A stretch of DNA of 64,000 bases from Aureobasidium sp. EXF-3400 (GCA_024195585.1 SWBL01000101.1:1-64000), one strand, 5' to 3'. Positions 11,074 through 23,212 are shown, numbered from the stretch's first letter. Notes: generated by a model not told the origin, from the letters alone. Translations and numbers: made by a program.

Positions 11074-12214
11074 TCAAACCGCACTGTATCCACCACGACT
11101 GCCGCGTCCTTGGACAAATCCAACGATGGAGCGGCCCCAATCCTTGACAGTGTAAGGCAGATCGCGCCAGAAATCTGCATGCGGTACCGAGTCGAAGCCT
11201 TGCGCGCCGTACTTGCTGCTATTAAGCCAAGTTCCGAAGATGAGATATGCTGCTGCTCCCAAGAAGGCACTGTATACCACGTTAGTAAAGCTACGAGTCT
11301 AGGCAAAGTCGGGAGGATTGTTACATGATGAGGAACCAGGTGAAAAAGCCCCAGTGTTTGCTGGAGTTGTTGCCAGAGGTAGGCTTGTGTTCGGTCATGC
11401 CCTCGCATGCGTACTTTGTCTTCCATTGCAGACGCAAGACATCAAAATCGGTATCGCCCTCTCCCTCTGATCTGTAGCTAACGAGCTTCAGACTAGCATC
11501 CTCGGCAGGCTCTGTCTTGTCGTCCTTCTTGTCGTCCTTCTTGTCGTCAGGCTCGGCACGGATTGCCAGGAGTGCAGCCTCTTGTTCCTCATCGAGCTTG
11601 TCCCGTGAATCGTGCTCAGAGCCCTCCAGACCGGTCCTGTTACGATCGCATTGAAACTCGATAATAGCCTTCTGCTGGCGACCGTCGGAGTTTTCAAAGG
11701 GATATCTTCCTCCATGTAGTTCGACCCTCAGACCCTCCTTGGTGGCGTCATCGTGTGAAGCGGAGTTCTTCAAGCGCGTCCATTCCGGATCCAAGTATCT
11801 ACTGTGAGAGGCGGCATACTGACCAGCAATGGGAATGACTCGCCTGATGGTGCTGGAGTTGTCGGCGAGATTATAGTCGTACTCGATACCACAAACTGCA
11901 AGTCATAAGTAAGCGGGATGACAGAGGTGCAAGGGCCACTAGATACCGTAGGTGCCGGTTGGGCATTCGTTCTCTTTGGGGACGTTTTTGGTTCTCTTCA
12001 GTGGGTTGCAGATATCGATAGTAAAGGTGGTGTTGGAGAGGCTCGGAGGCGTGTCTTCGATCAGATGGACAGCACGCGGGCCAGCCAACTCTGAGAGGTC
12101 AAAGTGTTGGCCTTTCACAACGACGTTCTTGCAGTCAAGGGAAACCGCTGTGACCGTCGTCGCAGAGAGTAGGAGTAGAGCGGGCAATGACCCGAGTATG
12201 CCTTTTGCCCACAT
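11074..12214 (-). CDS. ATG27: autophagy protein Atg27 (type I membrane protein)
   Basis: Three exons: 12214-11947, 11895-11325 and 11269-11074 (344 aa). It begins with a signal peptide (MWAKGILGSLPALLLLSATTV...). A Cys-containing lumenal domain of the mannose-6-phosphate-receptor-like type follows (LDCKNVVVKG, FTIDICNPLKR, ECPTGTYVCGIEYDYN). An acidic/Lys linker with DDKKDDKKDDK comes next. One transmembrane segment lies near 273-293 and a cytosolic tail ends in YSAV. A C-terminal YSAV sorting motif is known from yeast Atg27, where the protein helps Atg9 trafficking. The start at 12214 puts the signal peptide at the N-terminus; codons further upstream would bury it. Divergent from SRP19 across 282 bp. 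Confidence 0.92.
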
Positions 12215-12496
12215 GGCTCCAGGAAGCTGCCGGAAGAGTCGCCGGAGTGGAAGTGTAGAGAAACGACGAGATGGCTCAGTTGCAGCAAGAGCGACGGAGC
12301 AGGAGGACCGAAAACGACGGAGCCGTACAAGGGACAAGAACAGTGCGACGAGGAAATTGAGAGCAGGGCACGCTATCAAGGGCAATCAAAGCATAGTGCC
12401 AAGCAATGCCCGCACTCTGGCTTGTACCTCTAGACTCTTTGCTACTCAGACCTGCCACAACACGATCACGACCATAGTGCAGTGCCGTCTCTCGTC

Positions 12497-13384
12497 ATGT
12501 CTCGTCATGCGCGAATCGAAGAAGTGTCCGACAGTGATTCGGACCCGTCCGAGATGGATCCCTCCGAGTTCGATCCTGGCCTCATGAACTCCATCATCCA
12601 ACCCGCCAACATCCCCTCTACCGCCCCTCAATACTCGCAACAGCAACAGCCTGTCCTCCAGCCCCATTTTCCTGGCCGCCCACCGTCAGACCAGAATGCC
12701 GAACGCGAGCGCACCAAGCATTACCAATGTCTATACCCCATCTACTTCGACTCATCTCGCTCCCGCGCCGAAGGTAGACGAGTAGGAAAGAACGAGGCTG
12801 TCGCAAACCCGCTAGCTCAAGACATCGCCAACGCTTGTTCGCAGCTGCCTGTCGCTGGTCAGGTTGTATTCGAACCTGCAAAAACCCACCCCAAGGATTG
12901 GGCCAACCCCGGTCGCGTGCGTGTCTTGATTAAGGAGGACGGAAAGCCTGCAGGAAGAGGCTCCATTAAAAACAGTAAGCCAACTGTTGCTCTTCGATGA
13001 GATCGTCGTTTCTAACATTACGTAGAGCACCAGCTGTACAAATTGGTTGCCGAATATCTACGAGCACACCCCACCACTGAGGAGTCGCCTATGCGCATGC
13101 GAATTGCCGGTCTGCCACCTCCGACCAAGCCCATTCCACCACCAGCTGCACCTAAAGGTTGGAAAATCGGTACGATATTACCATTACACTCTCCCGCTCT
13201 GAGCGGTGGCGGCGTCAATGAGAACTACTTTAAGGATATGATGCAGGAGATGCAGGGCATGCAGGGTCAGCCTGGTATGCCCACTCTGCCTGCGGGTATG
13301 GAAAGCATGTTTGGCGGCGGTCCCTCTGCTGCGCCTGAGCCACCTGCTTCCAAGAAAAAGGATAAGAAGAAATCCAAAGCCTAA
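12497..13384 (+). CDS. SEC65: signal recognition particle subunit SRP19 (Sec65)
   Basis: Two exons: 12497-12974 and 13026-13384 (278 aa). It binds SRP RNA and helps load SRP54 for co-translational ER targeting. An acidic N-terminal extension (SDSDSDPSEMDPSEFDPG) precedes the SRP19 fold at about 74-175, with YPIYFDSSRSRAEGRRV, GRVRVLIKEDG and KHQLYKLVAEYLRAHP. After that come a Met/Gly-rich stretch (MMQEMQGMQGQPGMP) and a Lys-rich tail (SKKKDKKKSKA). It is about twice the length of the human protein, as is usual in filamentous fungi. The second ATG-like position (12497) is used; the frame opens 15 bp earlier only with GTG. Its 3' end is 85 bp from the end of the convergent SCS7. Confidence 0.93.
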
Positions 13385-13469
13385 ACGCCCGTCCGATTGC
13401 TGGAGCGCCCGATCGCCTCCCATCCATCTAATATACAGAACGCCTGACACGAATGCTTGACATGATCAT

Positions 13470-14693
13470 CTACGACGTCTTGATGACCTTGGGTGGGGTC
13501 ATGGGCAGCTCGGTCTTGAACACCCAGTCCCAGAAACGACTGGTCACACCAAAGCCGTTCTCGTAATCGGCAAAGTGGTGCGCCAGGTGGTATTTCTTCA
13601 GCTCGCGCCAGTAAGCAGGAAGACTAAAAGATGTCAGTTGAATACCTTTGCTGTGGACGGGCGGAGCAACTTACGTCTTGTGGTGCAAGAAATAATGAGT
13701 CAGATCGTAGCAAATGTATCCAAAGATACCACCACAAAAGACTGCAGTGGCAGCGTTCCAGTCATAAAAGAAGACAGTGTGAGCGAGATGCCAGAAGGGT
13801 GTGGCGAGAACCAAGAACAGTGTTGGAGGCATGACCAGACGCAATCTATCCATAGGCAAGTAGTGGTGAATGCCATGCAGCAGGAAATGCAGTGTGATAC
13901 CAACGCGGTTGTCAGGTAAATACTGGTCGAGGTGGAATAGGAAGCGATGCAAGACATATTCAACCAGCGTCCAGATGCAGAGGCCAGTGATCCAGTAAGA
14001 AGCAAGACCAACAGTAGAAAGTCCTTGGCCTGACAGGAAGGTGCCGTAGGCGACTGGTGGCATCCAAACAGTAGGTACAACCCACCAGGGAGTCTTGCTC
14101 AAAGGCTCAAGGAAGTTGCCGAACAAAGGTGCGCTCTCTCCGCCCTTGTAGTGGCGAGGACGGTGCACTTGCTCGAGATAGAAATCCTTGGTGAAGCCTC
14201 CCCTCCACACCTGCATCAATAGAGGCTTGTTGAGATCGAGGAACTTGTGAGTACGATAATCAGAGCTGGCGTCCGTCTCTTTCGACAAGTCTTCCTCGCA
14301 AGACATTCCAGTGGTTTCGTACAGAGGCTGATCGACGCCGTCGCTACGAAGTTGCTCGACACCGCTTTCTGAGGGCGGCAGGGGTACGATGTCAGCTGGG
14401 TGGGTGCTGTTGGTGACCGACTTCATGACAGCCTCGGTAGCGACAAAACCGACAAGGTAGTCGTCGAGAATCTCCCAAGCAGATTCCGAATGGAAGTGGG
14501 AGGCTGTGTCGTCCATTATATCCTTGACATCCTTGCCGCCGTATTCAACTATCAAATCACCACCACCAGGGTGATCCTCGAGGAAAGGAGTGATGTCGTA
14601 GACCTTGGTGCCAACAGTGACATAGCAAGACTTGGCTGTGTTGTGCGAGGCGACGTCGGCCTGAGGGATGGTGGGCAATGTTCTACCAGGCAT
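13470..14693 (-). CDS. SCS7: sphingolipid fatty acid 2-hydroxylase (cytochrome b5 fusion)
   Basis: Two exons: 14693-13675 and 13623-13470 (390 aa). It adds the 2-hydroxyl to the very-long-chain acyl group of ceramide in the ER. The N-terminal cytochrome b5 domain carries heme ligand H41 in DHPGGGD and a second His in HFHSES near 68. The C-terminal hydroxylase has four membrane segments and the di-iron histidine boxes HRFLFH, HFLLHGIHH, HYFLHH and YHLAHH. Exon 2 completes the last box and ends FKTELPMTPPKVIKTS. Length and domain order match yeast Scs7/Fah1. A second sphingolipid hydroxylase (SUR2) lies 35 kb away. Confidence 0.95.
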
Positions 14694-15441
14694 GTTGGCG
14701 CAAAGAGCTGATCAAGTGTAAGCCGAAGGGCGGCGGACTGATCGAATGTGGATAAAAGCAAGAGACCAGATGCTGTGTTGAGATGTCAATTGGCGATTGC
14801 AAGTCAGAACGAAAATAGGGCGAGAGCAGGCAAATATAAGGGTCTCCTGAAAACACAAACGTAGGCAACGAGGTTTGGAAAACTAAGTGAGGTGATGGGT
14901 GGCGTGCCTCTCAAGCAACCCTTTCAGGGAAATTTGGACGGGGCGCAAACACCTGGGCGGGCCGCAACATGCCGGAGAGTCTCGCCGCGCCGAAGGGTCC
15001 GCCAGCATGCCCACTTACTTCCTACCTGCGAGCCTCAACACGGGGTTTGCAAATTGAAAGTCTTGTCAGGCGTGATCGGCTCGACAAGTGTCCTACGTTC
15101 ACAGTCAAATACATACGCCGAAGCGCTCACGTTGTTGCCAAAACAAACGCTGCCTTGTCTATTAGCGCTTTCGGGATCTGATCAGGCAAAATCGAGCAAG
15201 TCCGCCAAGCACCTCCCGCGACTTCCCTTGTACCGTAGAGATCGAATTTGCTCCCCTCCTTCACAACCACTACGTATATTATCGCTTCCAAACTTGACGC
15301 CGTGTACTGCAATATCATCAGACCTCTCGTCAACCAGCCTCTGCCTCACTCCAGTATCAGCGTGCCAATTGCTTACGCCCATCCACGCCGCAAGTCAGCG
15401 CAAGCCTCTGCTTTGCTTAGTTTTCTCACCAACCAGTCATC
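14694..15441. other. divergent promoter region SCS7 / RBM39-like
   Basis: About 750 bp between two divergent starts. The right half is pyrimidine-rich (e.g. ctcccctccttcacaacc), typical of a fungal promoter or 5' UTR. No coding frame is supported. Confidence 0.5.
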
Positions 15442-17239
15442 ATGGGTGCCTTAGACATCTCAGTCGAAGAACTGCTCGAATCCGCTCAGAGAGATGCCTC
15501 CGCTCAAGAGGCACAGACTACCACCACCAACAACAAGGACGATGACGGCGCCCGCTCTCGCCGCGGCACTACAGCCGATGTTGACATGAAGGACTCAGAC
15601 AACGTCTCTGCTAACGGAAGCACTCGTAGTAGGCGTAGAGACCGCAGCGGTGACCGCTCGTCACGCCGCCCCGATTCGCGTGATCGTCGCGACCGCTACC
15701 GTTCCAGTGGTGGTGACTTTTACCGCGGCAATGGCCGTAACAGAACTAGATCCCCTTCAGACGACGACAGATACTACCGTCCTTCAGATCGTTCGCGCAG
15801 AGACGATGATCGTCCTCGTCGCCGCGACAGAGATCGTGGTGACCGTCGTTCCCCTCGTCGTGACCGCGGCGACTCATACCGTAGCGGACGTGCTGCTCGT
15901 GATAGATCCCCTCCTCGCCAGAGAACTCCTGAACCAACCGATGATGAGCGCGATCGCCGCACAGTTTTCGTCCAGCAACTTGCCGCTCGACTACGCACCA
16001 AGGAACTCGAGGCCTTCTTCGCCCAGATCGGTCCTGTCAAGGAAGCTCAAATTGTCAAGGACCGCGTTAGTGGCCGCAGCAAGGGCGTTGGCTACGTTGA
16101 ATTCAAGGAAGAAGAATCGGTCCAGAAGGCACTTGGTTTGACTGGCCAGAAGCTCCTCGGTATCCCCGTCATTGTACAACTCACAGAAGCTGAGAAGAAC
16201 CGCCAGGCTCGTGTAGCAACTGGGCAGCCCACGCAATCTAACGGCATACCCTTTCACAGGCTCTACGTCGGCAACATCCATTTTTCCGTTACCGAGGAAG
16301 ATTTGCGCGATGTCTTCTCGCCCTTTGGTGAGCTCGAGTTTGTCCAATTGCAAAAGGAGGAGAATGGTCGTAGCAAGGGTTACGGGTTTGTGCAGTGAGT
16401 AACGATAACAATCACAATATCCTTCCGCTTACTGACCGTTTTTGTAGGTACGTTGATCCTGCTCACGCGAAGGCAGCACTCGCCGACATGAACGGTTTCG
16501 AAATCGCTGGTCGTCCCATCCGTGTTGGTCTTGGTAGCGACAAGTTCACCCCCGAATCGACCGCCAGTTTGTTGCAACGCTTCGGTAGCCAAAACCAGGC
16601 TGCTCAATTCCAAGGCTCGTCATTCTCGGGCGCCGGAGGTCGTGGTGCCCACGCTGGTGGTAACAACAACTTTGATCGGGCTGGCGCCCGCGAAGAGAAG
16701 GGCACTGGAGGTGCTAGTGCTCTCGATGATGCCGATGTTGGAGGCGTCAACTTTAACAACTTCAGCAGAGACTCCCTCATGCGCAAGTTGGCTCGTACTG
16801 AAGACCCTGCTCCACAGACTCAGACCCCCTCGTCTCGCCCCCGTGCGGATGCCAGAAATCCCGTCATGCACACTCCAGCCCCCAGCCGTTGTATTGTGGT
16901 CAAGAATGCTTATGACGAAGCTACGTGAGTTTTCACCTTTCGTATTGTGTCTGAATATTTGCTAACATTCGAACCAGCCAAACCGACCCTCACTGGGCCA
17001 AAGACCTTGAAGAGGACTTCAAAGAAGAGTGCAGTTCTAAATACGGCAAAGTCGTCCACATTGGTGTTTTCCGCGATAGTTCTGACGGCGAAATCTATGT
17101 CAAGTTTGCCGATATTGCTGGAGGCGACAGCGCCCTCAAGGGCCTCAACGGCAGGTACTTCGATGGCCGCACGCTGACGGCTACGCCAGTTGTTGATGCC
17201 GTCTACAACATGAACTTTCCCAAAGCTGCCAGTCTTTAA
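15442..17239 (+). CDS. RBM39/Rsd1-like splicing factor (RS domain, two RRMs, UHM)
   Basis: Three exons: 15442-16394, 16448-16924 and 16978-17239 (563 aa). Order: acidic N-terminus, Arg/Asp/Ser-rich domain at about 62-170, RRM1 at about 173-250 (RTVFVQQL and [10 protein letters not shown] as RNP2/RNP1), RRM2 at about 273-350 ([18 protein letters not shown]), a Gly-rich linker, and a C-terminal UHM-type RRM ([10 protein letters not shown] ... EIYVKFAD ... [16 protein letters not shown]) that in this family binds ULM peptides of U2-associated factors. This architecture is that of human RBM39/CAPER and fission yeast Rsd1, nuclear proteins in splice-site selection. The intron in RRM2 splits the codon for Gln before YVDP. 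Confidence 0.93.
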
Positions 17240-18030
17240 GGAAGGCTGGCTCGGGCACGAACAAACACGACAAACCCAGATTAGTGCTGACGATGCAGAT
17301 TGCATGTTTCCGCCTGACACAATGACCTCTGGGGTATCTTGAAATTCTGATCTGCAACAAAAAGGTACAACGACACCACAGATACTTTATCTCATGACTA
17401 GCAGGCATGCCTTCCTAGACTGACCGCATTACGATATATTCGGTGGCAGTGCTTTGTCCCACATACGAACGTAGGATGACCCAGGACGTTCGCTCTTCGT
17501 CGTTACGAGAGATTGGGCAGTACAGGCAGGATGTTACACGACGCCGCAGCAAACGAGATTGGCGCGATCGCAACCGATAAATGTATCTTGTCTAAGTAGA
17601 AATGTAACTCGTTCTTTTTCTTTTCGTATTGTCTTGTTCACTTATCCTTTACCTCCTTGTGTGCTTCTTTGTGAATTCTGTTCCGGACATGGAACACCAT
17701 GCAGGGTCATCAAGCTATGATAGATTGTAGTCTTTTCGGCCTTTGATGATCTTTGGTTGAGCTACCGAAACGACGGCCGATTAACTAGACATTACGCGTC
17801 TCACGGAACTTCAGTACGTGGAAGATGGTAAATTTTTGTTACTGATTCACCATGTTTTGTCTTCTCCCGACTCTTGACTACTGAATGTTGACCCCTATCG
17901 TGTCTGTCGTCGACATTTTCTGGATCAGCATATACAGAATCAAGCCCCTTTGCTCTAGAGACATTGTCGAAGCCCAAGCGGGATGCTGCCTCTCTTTTCC
18001 TCCGCACCACCGAAAGCTTTGTACCTTGTT
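17240..18030. other. convergent 3' flanks, no gene seen
   Basis: Lies between the stop codons of two convergent genes. It contains T-rich tracts (ttctttttcttttcg near 17613) and AATAAA-like sequences consistent with 3' UTRs. I see no credible coding frame. Confidence 0.5.
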
Positions 18031-19707
18031 CTATCTGATCACACCTTGATCTGCCTTCGATCTCTTTGCTCTCCTTTTCCAGAGAGCACCAATACTCCTG
18101 TCACTTTTGTCAAGCCTTGCTAGAATGGGTACGGGGACGAGATTGTCCTTGAACTGGTCCGCCGTAGGTCTCTTGACCAGGGGAATTTGTTTGGGCCATT
18201 GTACAGCGTTCTTGGGTGGACTAGGCGATCCATCGTTGTCACGTACGCAACGTCGTTCGAAGAGACGGAACGGCAGATCTGGAGGCAGGTGTCTGTTGTC
18301 CAAGGGTGAAGGAGAGGAGTTGCCATCCAGAAAAGGATTGTTGGTGAACTCGGAGTAAAGAGATGTTGGTGAGCTCATTAGGTTCGCGTTGACCGTTTTC
18401 GAAGGAGGTGTGTCCATTGAGTTTTTCCCAGCAGCACTGTGATCTAGCGAAGCGGTGACTTTCGACTGACTTATCCGGCTGTTTGAACTCTGATCAAGAA
18501 GCATATTTCTGTCTTTCCAGCTTTCTTGAGGTATTGGTTCCTGGAGCCGAGGCTGCAGTAGCATACCGCGTACAGAGGGATGGTCTCGAGCTACAGACCA
18601 TCCAGGATCAGGAAGCCGAGGCTTAGCAGAGTTGTAAGTTGGATAGTGCTGTTCAGATTGATATAGATCGAGAGGAGGTTGGTGAACCGGGGCGGGCTTG
18701 TCTTGTTGCCGTTCAATGGTTCCTGGTACCGAAGGGAAGACTTGCTGTCCAGTAGTAATAGATCTCTGCCGGCTAGGTAAGCCTGTTTGCACATGTGGCA
18801 TGCCACTCAATCCGAGCTTGTCGTTCTGATGCTCGATCATGGCTTTGGCTCGCTGGCGTGCCCATTTCCTCGCCTTTCGAAATTTCGTTCCCATCGTCTC
18901 CATATCGGCGAGAGCAGTATCCACACAGTCAATGTCGCCTTCGACAGTGTATCGAACCCACTCACGACAAAAGCAGACGCGGGTACTCAGCATGTCCGGT
19001 CGACGCATTGAGCCTAACAACAGGGCGCCTAGGGCCATGGCAGTCTCCAATTTACCTCCCATTCTTGCCAGGATACAAGCAACGCATTCATCAGCTTGAT
19101 ATGCGAACTTCGGGGCAGGCAAGCGGTCAAACTTCTCCATGAATTTAGATGGCGGAAGCCATAGTGACTGTAGCTCATCCATCAATGCTAGTTGTTCGGT
19201 CTGTGAAGCTGACAGAGCACCAGCTAAGGCCACATGCTGCCAAACCTCCTGTGTTCTGACCTCAGCCTCATATCGTAGAGCCGCAAAGATATCCTCTAGA
19301 GGCTTGGTGTTTAGACGGCGATGTAAGTAGCATGAGCCGTGATTGGCGGACCAAGGCAAGAAGTTTGGAAGCGAAGTGGATGCTCTGAGTTTGGGGCCGA
19401 GTAAAGCGATGCGCTGGTTCGTGTGAGACACATACGTCGTCCACACCGCTCCGTCTCGGGACGTGTTAACAGGCGGTGCGTGACAAAGGACTGATGCTAG
19501 CTGGCTGACTTCGAAAGGGAATAGGTCATCATAGCCTCTGGCACGACGATGTGTAGGTAACGCTGGAGGAGGCGCGTGGCGGCGGCGAGGTTTCCACTTT
19601 CCTTGCTCTTCTGGCGAGCGCGTCTGCGCAACGGAGAGGTAGGACAGCGACGAGCATGTTGATGCCGCTGAGGTAGCACTTTGCTGGTCAGCGACCTGAT
19701 GCGCCAT
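18031..19707 (-). CDS. uncharacterised protein, 558 aa, single exon
   Basis: I do not recognise this family. One open frame runs from the first ATG (19707, MAHQVADQQSATSAAS...). Residues 1-60 are Ser/Ala/Arg-rich and look disordered. About 60-290 is a compact, mostly helical-looking region with conserved-style Cys and Trp (LASVLCHAPPVN, DECVACILARMGGKLETAMALGALLLGS, RVCFCREWVRYTVEGDIDC). It ends in a Lys/Arg-rich helix (KFRKARKWARQRAKAMIEH). About 300-558 is Pro/Ser/Gln-rich, closing with a basic tail (LWKRRAKRSKADQG). There is no signal peptide or membrane segment. The basic patches suggest a nuclear protein, but that is inference. An upstream exon cannot be excluded. Confidence 0.65.
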   Translation of the reverse strand: MAHQVADQQSATSAASTCSSLSYLSVAQTRSPEEQGKWKPRRRHAPPPALPTHRRARGYDDLFPFEVSQLASVLCHAPPVNTSRDGAVWTTYVSHTNQRIALLGPKLRASTSLPNFLPWSANHGSCYLHRRLNTKPLEDIFAALRYEAEVRTQEVWQHVALAGALSASQTEQLALMDELQSLWLPPSKFMEKFDRLPAPKFAYQADECVACILARMGGKLETAMALGALLLGSMRRPDMLSTRVCFCREWVRYTVEGDIDCVDTALADMETMGTKFRKARKWARQRAKAMIEHQNDKLGLSGMPHVQTGLPSRQRSITTGQQVFPSVPGTIERQQDKPAPVHQPPLDLYQSEQHYPTYNSAKPRLPDPGWSVARDHPSVRGMLLQPRLQEPIPQESWKDRNMLLDQSSNSRISQSKVTASLDHSAAGKNSMDTPPSKTVNANLMSSPTSLYSEFTNNPFLDGNSSPSPLDNRHLPPDLPFRLFERRCVRDNDGSPSPPKNAVQWPKQIPLVKRPTADQFKDNLVPVPILARLDKSDRSIGALWKRRAKRSKADQGVIR

Positions 19708-20791
19708 GTTTTCGACGACCACACGAATCTTTCGAAAGTATATGTGCTTGTCAGTGAAATGTGGGATTCTGGTCTTGAAGAGAACACTGACATTGATGGA
19801 ACGTAAGATTATGTGCAGAAGGCAGTACTGTCAAGAGATCGGCGCAATAATAAGGGTTTCCAGATTGTTGGCCGCACAAAGATGGGAGTATGAGGCAGGT
19901 GAATGATTCGAGCTCTCTCCCGACAGGGGCACTTCAGACGACCTATATATCAGTAACACCATACCGACATACTTGAGCAGAAAGAAACGGTTCCTCTTTG
20001 CGAAAGGCATCTTTCGAGACCCGAGTAGAACCTTCTGACTCGCCAGTACTGGCCTGGCATGTTCTTTGCGAGACATTTGTCTTTCGCCAAATCCCGCCGT
20101 GTGTTTCATGTGAGTTTTTGGCAATCGTGTCAGAAACAACCTGTAGGCCTTGCACTTGAAGAGTGGATGTCCGGCTTAATGTCAGGCGCCGGTAATTATG
20201 GCTTAGAGTGTTGCATATAGAGCTTACATCAACGATGATCAAGATGAGACATAACACGAATGAGGAAAAGAATATTGTTCAAGCCCATAGGGCATAACCA
20301 TAGCATATGAAAGACCTATCTTGATACCACTACTCATGTAGTGAGTGATGTTGTGCTGCATTTAACCTTTTAATTTACACAAACGATCCTCCCTAGCTCC
20401 TTGATAGAAAAAACCGCCAATGCCGTGTGATGCAGAAATTGAAATGAGACATGATCTTTGGACAAAAACTCGCTAGGGACTCCCTTTAACGTTAGCAAAG
20501 ACAGAAAAATGCAGTCAAGGTGGATCTAAACTTTTTTTCCCAGAAGGACAATGCTCCGAAAGTGCTTCTCAGCAGTGCCGAAGAATGCATGGTATTCGTG
20601 AAGACACTACTATGTCAAACTCGAGTCACCTCGAGTGGTTTGGCAGAGTGTGGTGCCTGATGGGAGGCAGGGCACAAGGGTCTGATGTCAGGTATTTCTA
20701 CCCAAGTTCTCCTGCCTCGTGATATGTATCGTTTTGATCGTTAAATGCAAAATGCTTCGTAGAAAATTTTGGACTTGAGGCGTCACTCGCC
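19708..20791. other. intergenic, no gene seen
   Basis: Just over 1 kb between two leftward genes. It is A/T-rich with short frames only. It should hold the 5' side of the 558-residue gene and the 3' UTR of the PHD gene. Confidence 0.5.
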
Positions 20792-23212
20792 TCACAGCCC
20801 AGGGACAGTCCATGCATTGAAGTTTTGCATTGAACTTGATCGTGGGGGATGCCCATAGATAGGGTTGACGTTGACGCAAAAAGAGCAAACATATGCATGC
20901 TGGGAGGGATCAATACCAACACAACCAGAGTGAGAATACATAGCACAAAGGTTGCATCGGACCATCCTACCATCGTCGAATGGAATTTGGCAAATGCATC
21001 GTGTCATGGAGCTCATGTCGTTCGTAAATGATTGCTGAGATGCTGAAGTGAAAGCCACGGGCGGGTAACCCATTGTGAAAGACCCGCGCGGATCGAAGAC
21101 TGGTGCTGTTGATGTAGCTGTTGGGTAACCGATGCTATGCGATTTCGCATGAGTGTGAGAATAAACTTGGTTGCTTGGAGGCAGCTGCTGTATCTGTTGA
21201 ACTTGCTGCATATGCTGAGGTCTCTGTGGCTGGGGTTGTTGTATCTGTTGGGGCGCTTGGGGCGGTTGCATCTGTTGCATTTGATGCGGTTGTTGTACTT
21301 GCTGTAATTTACGAGGTTGCTGAGGCTGTGACAACTGTCGAGGTCCTGTCGCGCTCGAGGGTGCCGGGTCTGAAGGAACAGCGCGGACAAGTTGGTCTGT
21401 GGTGTGGTCAGTTTGATTGCGACCGGACAAGGCGCACATCTGCTTACTAGGTGGAGAAACTCGATGGGCAGCAGCCTGGCGAAGCGCAGAACCAGCATCC
21501 GTCTTGATGTGCATCTCGTCTTTGTTCAGGTCCATGGCAGCCAGATTTTCAAAAGAGCTGTTCAGAGAAGACAGCGTGTTGCGTCGACTTTGCACGCTTG
21601 ACGGTCGTTGTTGCTTCTTAGCACTGCCCTGTCGTCTGAGTTGCATTGCGGCTGCATAAGCAGCTTTGCATGGAGTCTTCAATGACGCCGTCGAATTGGA
21701 ACGTGGCAGCCGTGCCATCTCGAGATTCTCCGACGACGTGTCAAGCCTTGCCATTTTGGCCGATCGCTCCTGGCCAGCGTTGGCGTGGGCAAGAGAGTCA
21801 TGGCGGCTCGGCCACCTGTTGCCACATGTCGAGTCCGAATCGCTGTCTGAGTCGTCCCAGAGATTAGGATATTTGTCCTTGATTGCTTGTGAATCCTTTT
21901 TCGATTGAGAGGGACTCTCTTCGATTACTCTAGTTTCCGTCCTCGCGGTTCCATTGGCGTCAATTGTAAGAACAACAGATGTGCGGACCTGTGGTCGTGC
22001 AGTCTCGGCAATTGAGGACAAAGAGCCGCGTGCTATTCGCTTCAGTGGGGAGGATCGACGTGGAAGGTTGCAGATAGAATTGCTTCGACCAAGTGGAGAT
22101 GCAGCTCCGGAGGCTTGCGACACGATCTCGGGGCTGGGTTTTAGAAAGTTTCCGACCGTGTTGCTGCGTTGCAGACGGGCGCCCTTTAGTGGCGAGCCCT
22201 GGCCTGAGGTTGAGGGAAAGGCAGGGGCCAGGCATGGCTTCGCAGGTGACACAGGGCGTGCTTCTGGAATGTTGGAGAATTTGGTTTGCACAGGCGACGA
22301 TCGGGGTTGCATTGAGTCCACGCTGAATGCCATAGAAGGATTCTTGGCAGCGATAGGAGTAGTATACGGGACATTGTTAGAACTGGTTGAGCGCGTGATG
22401 GTAGGACGTGATGGAGCCGAGGACTGGGCAGAAGCTTGCGATCGGAACGACTGAGAGGCATGGCTGGGCTGAGAAGATTGAGAGGATTTCGTAGACCAGT
22501 GAGAGAAGGGGTCGTCTTGGTTGGCAGTCCAGGCAGGAGCTGACAGGGGAGCAGACGAGGGCCCAGAGACTTGGGTCCACGAGTTCATTGATGGCTGAGA
22601 GGCAGTGAAGTCGAAGGTCGCATTGTCCAAGGTGGGCTGACGGAGAGCGGTAGATGTTAGAGGTGTGGTACTGTCTAGTCGTTGTGGCTTCCGTTTGGTA
22701 GACGAGCCTCGAGTGGGAGGGGGTGTTTGCATCTGGAAGACCGGGGGCTGGGTTTGGGGTTGGCTCTGGCTCTGGCTAGGAGCCTGGCTGTGGCTTTGGC
22801 TCTGGCCTTGGACAAAGAGCGGACTGGTGGCATAGTCGTAAGTGTGGTAGGATTGTTGTTGTTGGTGGTGTTGGTGCAGCTGTGGGTAGGCTACATAGTG
22901 TGGATTGCTGTCTATCGAGGCAGCCGTGGCAGTCGAGGCTACCGAATCTCGCTTGTGGTGGGCATAGTCATAAGTGGGAAAGGCATCGTGAAAGTGCGTC
23001 TGGGTGGGCGTGGCGGCATTGCTGTTGGTGAGATTGATGTCAAAGACGGTCGTGGTCGGGGTGGATGAGGGCGTAAATTGTTGCCAGTCCCTGTGACAAG
23101 CAAGAAGCGTCACGTCAGCGCTGGGCAGCAGCCATTTGCGTGTGTACGGCTTGCGGCTACGTGCTTGGTTGGCTGCTCGCTTGCGTGCACGACCAGAGAC
23201 TTACCAATTCAT
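20792..23212 (-). CDS. large PHD-finger protein with low-complexity N-terminus
   Basis: Two exons: 23212-23205 (only 8 nt, ATGAATTG) and 23090-20792, giving 768 aa that begins MNWDWQQFTPSSTP. About 690 residues are low complexity (Ser/Pro/Gln/Thr; Gln-Gln-Met and Ser-Gln repeats). The C-terminus carries a complete PHD-type Cys4-His-Cys3 set: C701, C703, C715, C718, H723, C726, C738, C741 in RCICQIPFDDG ... CNLC ... HSGC ... CSFC. PHD fingers read histone H3 tails or bind chromatin partners, so a nuclear role is likely; target and complex are unknown. The tiny first exon is supported by a clean GTAAGT donor, a CACAG acceptor and phase, with a 114-bp intron between. Without it no ATG gives a sensible start. 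Confidence 0.75.
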
